A DNA stretch of 64,000 bases, taken from assembly GCA_017607445.1 (NCBI GenBank), contig JAEVHH010000003.1:4898001-4962000 (forward strand), read 5' to 3'. This stretch comes from Histoplasma ohiense (taxonomy: Eukaryota > Ascomycota > Eurotiomycetes > Onygenales > Ajellomycetaceae). A model generated the notes under the pieces. The model was not told where the DNA came from. It did not search any database and saw nothing but the letters and a program-made list of their open reading frames with translations. The position numbers and the translations under genes were made by a program. This document shows, one piece after another, positions 12,385 to 24,412 of the stretch (position 1 is its first letter; every line of letters starts with the position of its first letter).

Positions 12385-13126
12385 AGTCATTACCCTGGCC
12401 TTTTTTTGTTTATATATGCTTTTCAGTTTTCATCATGTTTTTGTTTTGGATCTATTCTCTTGTCTCATATTCCGGGATGTGCGATATCCAATTTATAGAG
12501 TTGGCATGAATTAGATACTAAGCATGTAGAATCACGAATACCTCATGTGATTAATGATACCCAATGAATTATGCCCGAAATATGGGAGATAAGAGCCTCA
12601 CAAAATCACATCCATCGTGCAAGGGTAGCATGTCCGCTGTATTCTCCTCTATCTCTTAGCATGGACATTAAAAAAAAGAGGGGGGGAAAATCTAGGAGCA
12701 AATCGAGTGACAATTATAGCTATTAAGTCTGACACGATGGGCTTATAATATATCATCAGTAGCGAGAGAGTCGCAGAAGAAATGTTCGGGGTGTAGAAGA
12801 ATTGAGTCGAAACACTCCAACAAACTAAATATATATCGCAGGTCCCAGATATTATGACAACATTGAAAAGGAAAGAAAGAAACGGTGCGCAAGCACATTT
12901 GTAAAAATGTAGGCATTAGTAAAGAAAATAGAAACCGCATGCGATACAAATAAATGAAAGATCGAGGTCACTAAGCGTGTCATCATCCAAATGTATTAAT
13001 TCATCATTTTCCTTCCCATTTCATAATACCGTTAAGATCCGAAATGAAAAATGAAAATAGACGAGATGCCTCCTTTTATGCGGCAGGATGTGAGTGAAGT
13101 CCGTTGGGAGCTGGCTGGCTTCAAGC
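12385..13126. other. Intergenic between convergent APS kinase and VMA5
   Basis: AT-rich 3' untranslated and spacer sequence between two convergent genes. No gene, tRNA or repeat is recognised apart from short A and G runs near 12670-12690. Confidence 0.5.
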
Positions 13127-14766
13127 TCACTCGAACTCTATCTCGTAATATACAAAAGCGGTATACTCACCTGCTCCGCTCTCACCTGCTCCGCTGACAT
13201 GCTGCATATCCAGAGGATCATCTTTTTGGACACGGCCTTTCTTATCACGCCCGAAGGCGTTGCCCGCTAAGTACGAGTATGAGTCGTCGAGGAGGCTCTT
13301 TGCTTTTCGTGCTTGTTTGTTTGTGGTCTGGTAATTTTTGTCCCCTTTGTTAGCAAGGATAATTTGCGCGGGGAGCTGAAGGAGGAAGGGTCAAGGTAAT
13401 GGAGTGTGTTGGTTGCGATCGGAAGGTAAAAAGAACCAAAGGCGCTGAAGTGGTGGCCACAAGGGAAGCACAAAAAGGACTGCAGACCGCAGGGACCAGG
13501 GAGGGAGAGTGTAGGAAAGATAAATCCACCAACCTTTATCAATGCGCACACAAAGTCTAGCGGCAACCCATATCTCAACACCGTCTCTACAAACACCCTC
13601 AAGACAAGCACATGCACCCAGGCCATCACAGCCTCGCTCCACCCGGTCCTTGCAAGCCGCAATGTCTCACCCCAAAGCCGCCGTGCATCGGAATTAGCTT
13701 TATCTAGATCCCTCCGCTCCTTCTCCTCGTTACCCTCGACATATTTATAATCTCTAGGTATCCACCGGTGTTCCCGACACTTATGGATGAATTCAGCGCT
13801 GTGCTTTTTGAACGTCGTGACAGCGTAGAGGGTGGATTCGTCATCTGAAGCGACAAAGGTTGAAGAGCGAGGAACGACCATGGGTGACATGGTTTCGTAT
13901 GTTCGTAGGAATTCTTTTGTGTCCCGTGAAGGGACGGCAATTAAGTGGGTTTCGAGGTATTCGGAGTCTTGGACGAGGACGCGGGGATCAACGACAGATG
14001 CGAGGGATTTGGTGGACAATGTGCCCCTAAGAAAGTGTCAGGATAAACAATTTGGCAAAATATGTGGACTACATTAGGTATATCCTCATACGTTTGTCTC
14101 CGTTGGAGTGCAGCAAGTGTCGTTTTTCCTTGGGTATATTGTGAGAATTTGGCTCGAACGTCATTGTCGATGCTTGCCGCTTCCTAGAAACAAGGGAAGA
14201 GGAGGGAGTCTCATCAGCAGAAAGAATCGGTTGAAATGCAATAAAACAAAGCACTTATCCCTCCGCACCTTTTGCAGCAAATCAATCAATTCTGCCAATG
14301 ACCTCTCTGCCCGGTATTTGACCTTATTCCACTGAAACGTCCTTAGATACTGCTCAACAGGCTCTGGTAAATTCAAGATACATGTCAGCTAAAACCACTC
14401 TAGGCCTGGAACAATAAAGAGGGGAAGCCAAAAGAAACAAAAAAGAGGAATCTCCGCCACCATACTGTCATTGACCGTTTTCATATTTGCAATCTGTTCC
14501 TCATCCCCCTCCAGAACATTCTTCAAAACATCCCCCACCTTGCCCACGACGTTATGGCACAGGGCTTCTAGCCTCGCTAGCTCGTCCGCCTGCTGCACCA
14601 GCGTATCCAGTGTCCCGATTTTAAACTCTGGGATGGCAAAGGGGATGACCGTGCCATTATCTGAGGTGATGGTCTTGCTGATAGCTTCGAGAGCATCGTC
14701 ACGGTGGTGGGAGGGGGTGATGGAGCTAGGGAGGGAGAGGAGGATGTACTTGGGTCCCTTGGACAT
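13127..14766 (-). CDS. VMA5: V-type proton ATPase subunit C
   Basis: Peripheral-stalk subunit C of the vacuolar V1 ATPase, which controls reversible V1-V0 assembly. Five phase-consistent exons are 14766-14466, 14363-14269, 14183-14092, 14026-13534 and 13327-13127. They give 393 residues, the normal size. Key segments are MSKGPKYILLSLPSSI at the start, NDKPVEQYLRTFQWNKVKY across junction 1, SVVDPRVLVQDSEYLETHL, LRYGLPLDFVCALIK and SYSYLAGNAFGRDKKGRV; it ends in FVYYEIEFE. A tandem 15-bp duplication (13165-13200 region) produces GAGESGAGE just before the end and repeats a GGTGAG string that resembles a splice donor; the open frame is kept. Confidence 0.96.
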
Positions 14767-15483
14767 TATCTAGGGTTATGTACACAGAGAATCCTCACCG
14801 CGCTTTTTGGTTTGTTTAAACGGCGGGCATAGAACGTACTGGGTTTTTTTTTTTAATCCCCCTTTTTGTTCCTGGTGAGCGGAGTCAATAAAAGCAAAAT
14901 ACAATGGATTTCCTGATGAGAGTTGAAGCTGTTAAGTGAGATGTGGTCAGTGGTCAGCGTGTGGGCCAACCACGTTGCAAGTTGTAGCATCGTCAAACCT
15001 AATGAATTATGACAATAACTCCATACGTTAAAATACTTTCTTCTTTAACAACGTTGATGATATATATATATATATATATATATCCTATTTTCTGATGATG
15101 CAAATTCCAAAGTTATGGTATAGTAGAGCGTGAGTTACTCATGATCTCATTAATGTATAGCTTTACCTACTATTGAAAAGCGCAGCCGGAATTTATTCCT
15201 TTCCCGCGAATATTCAACACATATAATGTATGCCAGTATCCAACCCCAAAGAATGCGGGAACTTAAAACACAAGTGTCAAACCAGAAAATAACAATCAGA
15301 AAGAAATCGTCTAATAAACAGCAGCACCCATCTTTTGGGTGGGGGGGATAAGACAAAAGAAGATGAATGGCGGTCGGATGATATCTAACTGCAAGCCTCG
15401 CAAAAATGGAATATATCAAGACATCAAGTCGGTAATCCCTATCATGACGGCAGATACGCCTGAAACCAGCATACGATGATGAT
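14767..15483. other. Intergenic with (TA)n tract
   Basis: Spacer between VMA5 and the thioesterase gene, both on the minus strand. It holds a T-run near 14845 and a dinucleotide tract near 15060-15082; no coding signal is seen. Confidence 0.5.
15060..15082. repeat. (TA)n dinucleotide microsatellite
   Basis: About eleven uninterrupted TA units in the VMA5 to thioesterase spacer. Confidence 0.9.
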
Positions 15484-16656
15484 TTACGTCGATTTAAAAA
15501 GTCGTGGAAGAGACTATGATCCCGGGTTAGCAGAACAATCCAAGACAAGTAGTTAGGGCAGAAACAAAATAAAGGAAGGCCACGTACAGCAGCATTCTTC
15601 GGCTCGACAAACAACGCTTTCGCCTGAGCCACAACAAGAGGCTCCCGCCTTTCATCGGGTAGAGTCTCAATCCTCCCTTCAACCCATGCCTTGCGCCCTT
15701 CAACCTTCACCGTATCAGCGCGCACAACGAAAAATGACCCCGCAGGCGCCGGGCTGCGGTAGTCTATGTTCAAATTTGCAGTGACGCCAATGCCATTGGG
15801 TAAAGCAGGGAAGCAACACCTCGCGAGACATTCGTCGAGAATGGTAGCGAGGAGGCCGCCATGGACAATGCCCGGGTGGCCAGAAACGTCCGAACCCAGA
15901 TATAGCATCGCAACGAGGCTTTTCCCACCCGTCTCCGTCCAGGTGTAAGGGGGTACAGCGATCTTATTGGCGCCAGACAGAGTTCCGGCAGTGAGGTTGT
16001 GGGCGCGTAATTCCAGGGGAATCTTGAGGTGGGGTCGCGATTCGGTGAAGCGCTCATCTGTTCGCAGAGAGCGAGCTATGGGGTGATTGTAGATGAAGTC
16101 ATCGATATCCTGCAAGACTTCGTCGGGAGCTATGTATTCAGATTCCTCGTCGGAGCGGAGTTGGTTGACGACCTGAACCATGGTGGATACAACGGGGCTT
16201 AGGGAGATTCCAAGAGTGAAGGAGAATATTGCGATTGCTGAGAAACCTAGGAAACGGCGGAATATGGAAGGTCTTTTGAATGAAGTATGGGAGGGAGGAG
16301 GAGGCAGAGGCTTGGGAGAAGATGGGTGGACTGTCTGGACTGTATAAAGGCATATGCAATCAGGGTCAGTTTATTTGACTTGATTGATTAAAGGACCTCG
16401 GTAAATATATATATATATCACTCCGGAGTTCAATGGATTGAAATACAATGGTCGCATATGAAAAATTCGTCATACCTGAATAAGGTCTATTTGATGACGG
16501 GCTTGACGGCCGGGCTATGAAAAAGGAGCGTGACAAGGAAGCGCCGGAAGAAGTGGGAAAAGAAGAAACAGAGACAGGGAAGGACACGCGCTGCTTTGAG
16601 ATTAAGAAAATGTGATTGCCTGGGGAAAAAACAGGACGAGAGCGGAACGGAGCCAT
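15484..16656 (-). CDS. Hotdog-fold thioesterase family protein, probably mitochondrial
   Basis: Acyl-CoA thioesterase-like protein of about 320 residues. Exons are 16656-16476, 16339-15588 and 15513-15484. The phase joins NRPYS-V-QTVHPSSP, and a CTAAC branch site precedes the last acceptor. The last exon is 10 codons including the stop (SLPRLFKST). The 4HBT/PaaI-type motif GHPGIVHGGLLATILDE is followed by GVTANLNIDYRSPAPAGSFF and KAWVEGRIETLPDE, a single hotdog domain. The N-terminal region is rich in Arg, Ser and Phe and lacks acidic residues, as in mitochondrial presequences. It is followed by one hydrophobic segment (FLGFSAIAIFSFTLGISL) that may anchor the protein. The ATG at 16654-16656 is the first Met in the open exon. 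The substrate cannot be read from the sequence. Confidence 0.88.
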
Positions 16657-17654
16657 AGCAATTGAGCTGAAGAGATGCTCCAGGGGACCGCGCAAGAACC
16701 AATTTCTCAAAATAGATGGTGCACCGGTGCGCTCACCAGCAATGGTGCTTTCAAGGAGTTTGGATGCTGACCTTCAATTCTCCGGTAACCACTAGCGGAA
16801 GCTCGGGGGAACAAACACGATAAGGGTCCAATGCCAGCTGGGGGCATGGCACTTGTTCGCGAATCCGATAACTCCGTATAACGAAACTTAAATACCTGCA
16901 AAATTATCCGAAATCACCAACTTCATAGCTTACGTGGTTCGAAAAAAAAAAAAAAGGATGCTTACAAAGCCGGCAAAGGTCCCCTTTCAAGTTAAGCACG
17001 TGCCTCTACTACAGTGGGGGGCATTAAGTTTGAAACTCCCCCCACCGAGTCGCTGAGATTGCACTAACCACATAACGTTAATATTTCTATTGCTGCTTTT
17101 CATCATCACTAACTAATATTTTGTATATTGCTCAATAAAGTGGGCAGATGTGAAAAAGGGGTAAATTGTAGGGTAAAAGCAGCATTCTAACATAACTGGG
17201 TTTGGGTTAGTGATATCTTGGCATCACGGCCGGGGGGGGGGTTTCAAACTTATTGCCGGAGACTGTACCAGCATGGCGCTGGTGTGAGAGAGCTCTTTTG
17301 CCCCAGTGACCTAACAGAAACAACCAGGGAACAAACGTGCATTTTTCAGCCGCTCAGGAAGTACAGCCGAGTTGCGGACGGCAATGAACCCAGTGAGTGC
17401 CTCAGGTGTATCGTTGTTCAGCCTGACTGCAGGGGAAGCTATGTGGGCTTCACTTGCAGGGAATCGGCTCAGCCTGCAGACAATCTACCTCGGCCCGTTG
17501 CTAAAATCGAAATTGGTTGGTTGGTTGGTTCTTTTCACGTAAAAATAGAAACTTCGTTGAACACAAAGAATAGCTAGAGAAAATTGAAAAATTGAAAAAA
17601 AAAAGGGAAAAAAAAAATTAAAATAAAGTAAGTAAAAATAAAGGGCAAAAATAT
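16657..17654. other. Intergenic with homopolymer tracts
   Basis: About 1 kb with no supported gene. A run of about nine G lies near 17230-17238, a (GGTT)n stretch near 17515-17530 and A-rich tracts at 17577-17640. A short frame at 17218-17577 has no family signal and is not called. Confidence 0.5.
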
Positions 17655-17775
17655 CGAGGAACGTGGGACTCGAACCCACAATCTTAGCTTAGCTTGGTCC
17701 CGAACTTCCCAGGCTAGGAGGGAAGTCTTTGTCCAATCATAGGAGAGCTACGCATTACCCTTCTGCCAGTCCCTC
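17655..17775 (-). tRNA. tRNA-Arg (anticodon CCU) with 49-nt intron
   Basis: The minus strand folds as a complete tRNA. The acceptor is GAGGGAC/GTTCCTC with one G-U pair, then TG. The D-arm is GCA...TGC, with GGG in the loop. The anticodon stem is TAGCT/AGCTA, the variable loop AGATT, and the T-arm GTGGG-TTCGAGT-CCCAC, with discriminator G. The loop reads CT-CCT-A, so the anticodon is CCU (Arg, AGG codons). A 49-nt insertion directly after the base 3' of the anticodon is the canonical nuclear tRNA intron site. The mature length is 72 nt. No CCA is encoded, as expected for eukaryotes. Confidence 0.88.
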
Positions 17776-18306
17776 AAGGCTTGGCTTTACCCATTACGCC
17801 ACCAGGGCAGGGTAAGAGTTGCACGGACGGGCCATATGTGAATTAAGATGTACTGGGCCGCTGGTTCCTTCACTTGACACCTACCAAACAAGATAATAAC
17901 TAAAAGAAAGGCTTAAAGACATTATAAAATACATCTCTTCATGATTTGGACATTTATCTTTTTTAACCTGCCATGCTGTATTATATATATTATTTCATTA
18001 TGTTGGTCTAAACGTTTATCATATACATTTCGCTACCCTATATGGACCACTTAGCAACGAACAAACAAAATAATCAATCATAAAGTGTTTGGCAGGAAAT
18101 ATAAAAAGAAAAACCTTCACCCAAACCAAAACGAAAATATCATAAACATCAAGTAATATGGTAAGGATACATAATCGGCATATATATGGAGAAACAAACA
18201 ACGAAACATCGAGGCGATCTAACAGCTGAAGACAGCCGGAACTACAATGCACATGTAATTAACATCGCATTTATTGCCTGGAATTGGAAATTCAGGGTCC
18301 GCTGAT
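17776..18306. other. Intergenic; tRNA A-box-like fragment at its left edge
   Basis: Just upstream of the tRNA (about 17776-17813, minus strand) is a second tRNA 5'-half-like string containing TGGCGTAATGGG, a good A-box, with no matching 3' half. The rest is AT-rich and shows no gene. Confidence 0.45.
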
Positions 18307-21109
18307 TTAGCGAGAAAGGCTAATAACCTTGCTTGCCGCTTCCTCAAACGAGTCGAAGGCATGTAGCGGGAGCCCGCTGTCGGCAATCTAAGTTTGGAGC
18401 AAAAACAATTAGTCCCCCCTGCGTCGCACTGATACACTTCCATAAAAATACCATCCCAAGGAACAATTGGCAAGGAAAAGGATCTGACATACCATCTTCT
18501 GCCCAAGTTCCTCATTGGTACCACGCAGGCGAACAACAACAGGTACCTTCATATCCAAATCGCGGAACGCCATGATGATTCCGTTAGCGATCATGTCGCA
18601 GAGAGTCAGGCCGCCAAAAATGTTGACAAAGATGGCTTTCACGCGAGGATCGGAGAGGACGATTCGGAATGACGACTTTACCGTCTCGGACGTTGCTTTT
18701 CCGCCGGTGTCGAGGAAGTTGGCGCAGTGGCCGCCGTGAAGAGTCAGAGCGTCGACGGTGTTCATGGCGAGGCCAGCACCGTTAACTATAAGGGTAGGGG
18801 TGAGAATTGTGGCTTTTTCTTTTCTTTTCTTTTCTTTTGTTCTGCTTTATTTTTACTTTGCAGGGATTCTTGCCTTGCGTCAAGAGGGAAACATGAAGGG
18901 TTAAGACTTACCAAGTGTACCGATGCTTCCCTCTCCAGGAAGTCTAAATATCCTGTTGTTAGGATTCCATCGATCAAAGTATTTTTGGATAGCAGCACTC
19001 GTACTTGACATAGACAATTCCCTCTTTCTCAGCTTCGACTTCTTCCGGAACCTCTTGCGCCATATTTCGGAGTTTGTGGATATCTTCCTGTCTCTTCGAA
19101 CTTTTGTATGCGGCATCATCGAAGCCGAATCGGGCCTCGGTAACCCGAAAACTACCATCGCTCCTCCCGGAGACTTTTGTTTCTAGCAGAAGAGCCTCCT
19201 TGTTTATAAAAATATCAAGCAAAGTCTGTGCGAACTTCGCAAGAGGTTCTAGAGATATCTCTCCAAGGCCGAGGTAGCTGGCAACCGCTCGGATATTGGC
19301 CTGATTGGCAGTGAAATGCGTCTTGCCATATGTAAATGGGAATTTCCTAGATCGAGAGAGAAAAGTTGCCGGGTTAGTGGTGGGAGAAGCAATAATGCAT
19401 GGTGAACGTGAGTTCCGATCTATAGAAATTCCAAAAAAGAAATCAGAACGTTCGTTCGATTCACCAATCGCGACCCCTTTTCCCCCTAACAAATCAAATG
19501 ACTGGGATTGTGTGAGGTAAAGGGTTCTGCGTTGTGGCATGATATGTTGCCGTCGTATGGTTGGTCGACGCAAAGTGTGAAATCCCCTCTGCTGTGCTGC
19601 AACCGCAACCGGGGCGGCCTATGTGCTGATGTCAGTGGGAACAATTAACTAGTTATGCATAATTTCATTTTCAGGCGCGGGAAGCTACCTGATATGCGGG
19701 CCGTCCGCCCACATTGGTCAACAACGTTCTCATCCCTTCCCCGAATTTCTCTGGGTGGTCTACCATGACGGCGCCTGCATTTTGTAAAGCTCTGATCTTG
19801 GTTTGTGCATCGGGATCCCCCAGACCAGCCCATGCGCCTGCATGGCCCATGACCCGCCCAGGGGGAGCATAAATTCCGCCGACTACCGCCATGATGGGTC
19901 TGAATGCCACTACTATTAGTAAAGTAAACATTCCATAGGGAGCAAATGTCAGTTTTCATACTTTGGGTCTGCAGTGCGTCTTCGATAGTCGAAAATCCAC
20001 TCTGCAGCTGCAATTTCTGCTGATCCTCCGATTTCTCCAACAATTATGATTCCATGGGTGTCTTCGTCATGCTCGAAAAGGTTCAGTGCATCAACAAAGC
20101 TTGTACCAGCTACAACATCCCCTCCCACGCCTATGCAAAGACTCTGACCCAATCCTGCTCGTGTCGTTGCCGCAACGGTCTCGTAACCAAGAGTACCAGA
20201 CTTGGCGACAATTCCAATATGCCCCGGCGCGAAACATGAAAGAGGCTGGAACCCAATTCTACATCTTCCAATAGCGGAAATGATACCAGGGCAGTTTGCG
20301 CCAACCAAACGAGATTTTGATTGGGTTTGAAGCATTGCGTGTATCTAGTGATGTCCGGTTAGATAACCCGAAACTCTTGGATATGTGGCCAGGTGATTCT
20401 CACTCGAAGCATATCATGAACAGGAACATGCTCTGCTACGGCGACTATGAGAGGAATCTCTGCTGCGATAGCCTCTTCAATGGCCTGTGCTGTTTGCGGC
20501 CCTGGCACGTAGATGGCAGTTGCATCTGGCTTCAGCTTCTCTTGTGCCTGGTATTGATTACACAAGTCAGTGTAATTTGCTTCGCAACGTATGTCAACCG
20601 ATAAATGTACTGTACATACCACTTGGACTGATGGAAAGACAGGCAATCCAAGGTGTTCACCTTCCACACCCGGCTTTACACCGCCTACAACCTTGGTACC
20701 CCATGCTAACGATTCCTTCACATTCGCGGTCGCCTGTAGCAACTTTAGCTATACCAACCACAATGTGAGGCTTTATTGGAAATAGAAATTACCAGTCTAC
20801 CTATTTTCAATATTTCAGCGACTGACTATAATTTCATACACCAGCGAGCAAGTCAAAAAATAAAATAAAATAAAATAAAAACAAGTCAATCAATAACCAG
20901 ATACATTCAACACCGAACATACCTGTGAACCCCTGGAAGAGGACCCGAGTATGGGCACCAATTTTAAGATTCGGAAGAGTATCCGCATAGCTCTGAATCC
21001 GCGCAGATGTCGACAAGTGGGAATTTAAACATTGGCCAATTCGAGCAATATGGCGTGAGTGGGGACGGCGAGATATCAGCGAAGGGGGTATGGATTTGAA
21101 AAAAATCAT
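18307..21109 (-). CDS. Fused succinyl-CoA ligase-like protein: alpha subunit followed by a shortened beta subunit
   Basis: Nine exons are proposed: 21109-20923, about 20733-20620, 20547-20404, 20344-19962, 19899-19689, 19618-19005, 18943-18912 (32 nt), 18785-18493 and 18387-18307. The alpha half has the CoA-binding segment (NLKIGAHTRVLFQGFTG, WGTKVVGGVKPG), KSRLVGANCPGII and the phospho-histidine loop VMGHAGAW. The beta half follows in frame: QRRTLYLTQSQSFDLL, then the rear ATP-grasp part (FFFGISIDRNSRSPCIIAS) and LETKVSGRSDGSF. It ends with VNGAGLAMNTVDALTLHGG, VNIFGGLTLCDMIANGI and ISLSR. About 100 residues of the ATP-grasp N-lobe, including the GGRGK-type loop, are absent within one continuous exon. 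The N-terminus (ISRRPHSRHIARIG) looks mitochondrial. All junctions fit phase except exon 1 to 2, where the GTATGT donor is one base out. Confidence 0.8.
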
Positions 21110-22597
21110 GGCTAGTACGTAACCTGAAGTTCGATTTCTGGTAGGAACATTAAGAAAGCTTAAAACCTGGGGGTTGCTCGACAGTAGGTAGGTACTGTAG
21201 GATATGGAAGAATATAGTTGATATGTTTCTAGTAATAACAACTTAAAGACAGAAGAGAAGGAATGGGATTTTCAGGAATTTATCAACCTTTGGGTTTGGT
21301 AACGGGAAACGAAGAAAATCAAGCGGCGGCTTTCTCCAAACAAATGTTAAACAGGAAAGTGGGTATCTCGCCTCATGTCCGTAGTCCAAGCTTCAATGTT
21401 AGTCAACGCTTGGGGATGGCGGGTTCGTGTCAGAGGCATGCAATCCAGAAATGGCCTTCGTGATCTATCTAAAGCGCAAATAAATAAAAAATGTTACTAG
21501 ATGGTTTTCTCAAAAGTAAGAATTGAGATTACTTCTGAGTGGTCCATTATAAACGGAAATATCAAAATTAACTTGTGCTAGGAAGCGCATGCAGCATTTC
21601 CCCATCGATTTCGATGTCTCAGAGGCTTGCTGTTGAGAATGCGGAGTCACTTGTCTATGGCTACTTGGATGGAAACAATGATTGGATCTCAGAATCATAG
21701 CCTCGGGATTCAGCCGAAGCCAGCCAACAAAGCCTGAGCGCCGGATCCATGTCACACCTCGGAGGTCCGGTTTGGATCAGCGGAACGGACCCTGGCCGTG
21801 ACGAAGTTCCTCAGCGCATAGGCAAATAAGGATTGTCTGGCGAGCTGGATTGAAGTTCCTACTTACTATGGGTTGGTACTCGGAGAATCACCGACTGGTG
21901 ATGTGCGAAAACATGTATTTATACCAAGGGGCCTCTACACGAGCAAAAGTCTTCCTTTTTAATGCTAATGTCTGATATCTGCTTCTCCTTCCGGACATTC
22001 TATCTCTGGACAATCTTCTTGTTTCGCCACGTAGCTATGCAAATAATTATATTAACTAACTGTTGGTGAAGTGATTCTATACTCGACCAAATACATATGT
22101 TATTTATAGTGGCAGGGTCTCGGAGCGCGTACCCCATATTAGACTCATATAATATTCGAATTCGCCATCTCCTTTTTTAGTATTTGTGCTTGAGATATAG
22201 ATACAAAAAGTAGTTCCCTTAAGGAGCTAACTTCTAGAAACACAGATAGGGTTGGTTGCCTCCTATGAAATGATGGATCCATGGATTGATCTGGACTTTC
22301 TATCTCACGTTGGGAGCCGTTGACAACGTCTCTGTGAATTATACGCTAGTCCGTGATAGGAAGTCCTCCATCTGCTGGTTATGTAATGTGACGAAAACGT
22401 GGGGTAGAGACGCGCCGTTGAACCGTACCTGCATACATTGTATACCCAGGTTGATCTGGGCCAGACTGACATTGTTGCTCCATATGGCTGAATATTATTC
22501 TAAAGGTATTTATTACACTTCCAAAGGAAAACCCCTTAAAGAAAGCGAACAAGTTTAAACTAAATTTGCAAACGATTTAACAAATGCAAAACTATAG
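21110..22597. other. Intergenic, no gene seen
   Basis: About 1.5 kb of mixed composition between the fused ligase gene (-) and the charged hypothetical gene (+). Short frames (21263-21463, 22286-22558) have no family signal. It presumably holds both promoters and a first exon of the downstream gene that I could not place. Confidence 0.4.
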
Positions 22598-23157
22598 AAA
22601 AATCCATCCATACCTCCTTCAAATCCCTCTCCATAAACACCGAACCCACCGTTAAGAAAAAACCACCCAGGAAAAGATCCTCCCCTGTCGCAGAATCATG
22701 GGAAGACGAGCCTCTCTCCTCGTCATCTTCGGATGAAAATGAAGACGACATTACCCCTCCCGTGTCCGCAACTCTGAGATGCCCAATCACCACAAATACC
22801 ACCTCATCAACAAGCAACAGCACTCCTTCCTCTCGAGTAGAAGCCGCCACCCACGCCCCCCCTCTGGTTTCCGATCTTCCATCGCCTGCTTGTACCACCC
22901 CCCCTCGTCATACCGCTTCCCCTCCACGTCCACGTATTCCCAGCATGGAAAGGAGACCGGAAAAGCAGACCGCAGTCGCGAGCCGTATGATCGCCGGCGC
23001 TCTGGGGATACGCGCTCCGAAACGCACGGAGGAGCAGAGGGCGTACGATCGGGCCATGAGGGAGAAAGAGGCGAAACAGCGGGAGAGGCAGAGGGAGCTC
23101 GAGGATTCAAGCCGGAAAGAAGCAGAGAAGGCGAGGGCGGCGATTTGGGAGGAGTAA
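22598..23157 (+). CDS. Charged hypothetical fungal protein, 3' exon
   Basis: An open frame begins after a TATAG acceptor-like site (about 22593-22597) and ends at TAA 23155-23157. It starts without an ATG, so a short upstream exon is likely. The sequence is low-complexity Lys/Pro/Ser-rich (TVKKKPPRKRSS), then acidic (DENEDD). After a Thr/Pro/Ser linker comes a conserved-looking end: SRMIAGALGIRAPKRTEEQ, then a long charged helix of Glu, Arg and Lys, finishing in AAIWEE. The final helix looks like a coiled coil. I do not recognise the family. An internal start at MERRPEKQ (about 22946) is the alternative. Confidence 0.6.
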
Positions 23158-24412
23158 AATCCCGGGGGGGCGGGGCGGGGGCGGGGGTTATTTACATGTT
23201 CTAAATATTCGGTTTTTATATCAGGATTTTTCGGCATTCGTTCGTTGACCCTATATATATTCCCGTTTCGTCGTTTTGGTAGGGAGGTTAGTTTTGGATG
23301 TTGGTCTTTCTCATTGGTATTACACATAGGGGCATATATCCATCTGTTCCCGATGGCCTGGGCCTCACCACTGTTGCACATTACTGCTTCTATTGATTAT
23401 TTATTATGAGTTATGACTTGAATTCATTCACGATTAATGCTTATAACATTTACTAATTATCATATCTGTAAATATACATTTTCTTGCGTTCACGGGACAG
23501 GGAGGTTATTAGCCATTTCATACAAGGAATCATTCAGCATAGTGTATGACATAGCCACTTGAGCGTAGTTGGTATTGTCAGAATTTAAACAGAAAGGAAA
23601 GACAAATATACATTTGCTCTATTCCATGGAAATAACAAATACCTTTATCCCTGAATCTCCTTCTCCAGATCGAGTATGATGTGACCAGTCAGAACGGTCA
23701 GGGAAGAACATAACTGGAAAGAACCATCCTGACTGCTTCTCCTGACCCCATTTAAAAACTACACCCTCTCAAATCACAAGGCAAGACAGTGCAGTCATCC
23801 CAATGCTCCAATGAAATACAGATTGTAGAGAAGCAACTTATCAACAGAGAAGTACTAAATTGTAACAATAAGTGTGAAAAACAAAACACAATTCGGGCAG
23901 CGGCAGCATGTTTATTCAGATGCATAACTTCAATGATAGAAATGATGTAAATGCTAAACCACATTATTCTTTCACCATATTTTTCCCCTTCAGCTCAGGA
24001 TTGAGCATTTTTCCTCCCCTTTCCTCCCCCCCACCCCACCCCCCCGCCCCCACAACCCTTAACCCTTTTTGTTTTTTTTCTTTCTTGGTATTCAAGCAGG
24101 ATATTTGTCACACTAAATTACAATAAATTTTCAGTTGCATGTGCGCCGGCCAAATTCACGTACAGATAACATAGAAATTGCAGAATATGTAAAAGGAACT
24201 GTAAAGAAGAAAGAATTGGTCGAAAGAGGACAGGCATAGTTCATCAACAGTTAAAATATGGATGAAAACAGTCAGTTGACGCATAAAAGTGGATTTCCAC
24301 CGTGAGGACTGTGAGAGAACATAGTGGTTAGTTAGGAGGTTGCTGTAAATTACCTAATGCCATAGAGAACGAAAGGAGAAGTGTATTTATCTCTTTACTC
24401 ACTTAGTTTTTG
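23158..24412. other. Intergenic between convergent genes
   Basis: Contains a G/C-run at 23163-23190 and a C-rich tract at 24025-24050. No coding frame of note is seen; probably 3' untranslated sequence of the flanking genes and spacer. Confidence 0.5.

Noticed and set aside
11894..12514. 206-codon plus-strand frame over APS kinase
   Set aside because: Arg/Ser-rich shadow of the APS kinase coding frame.
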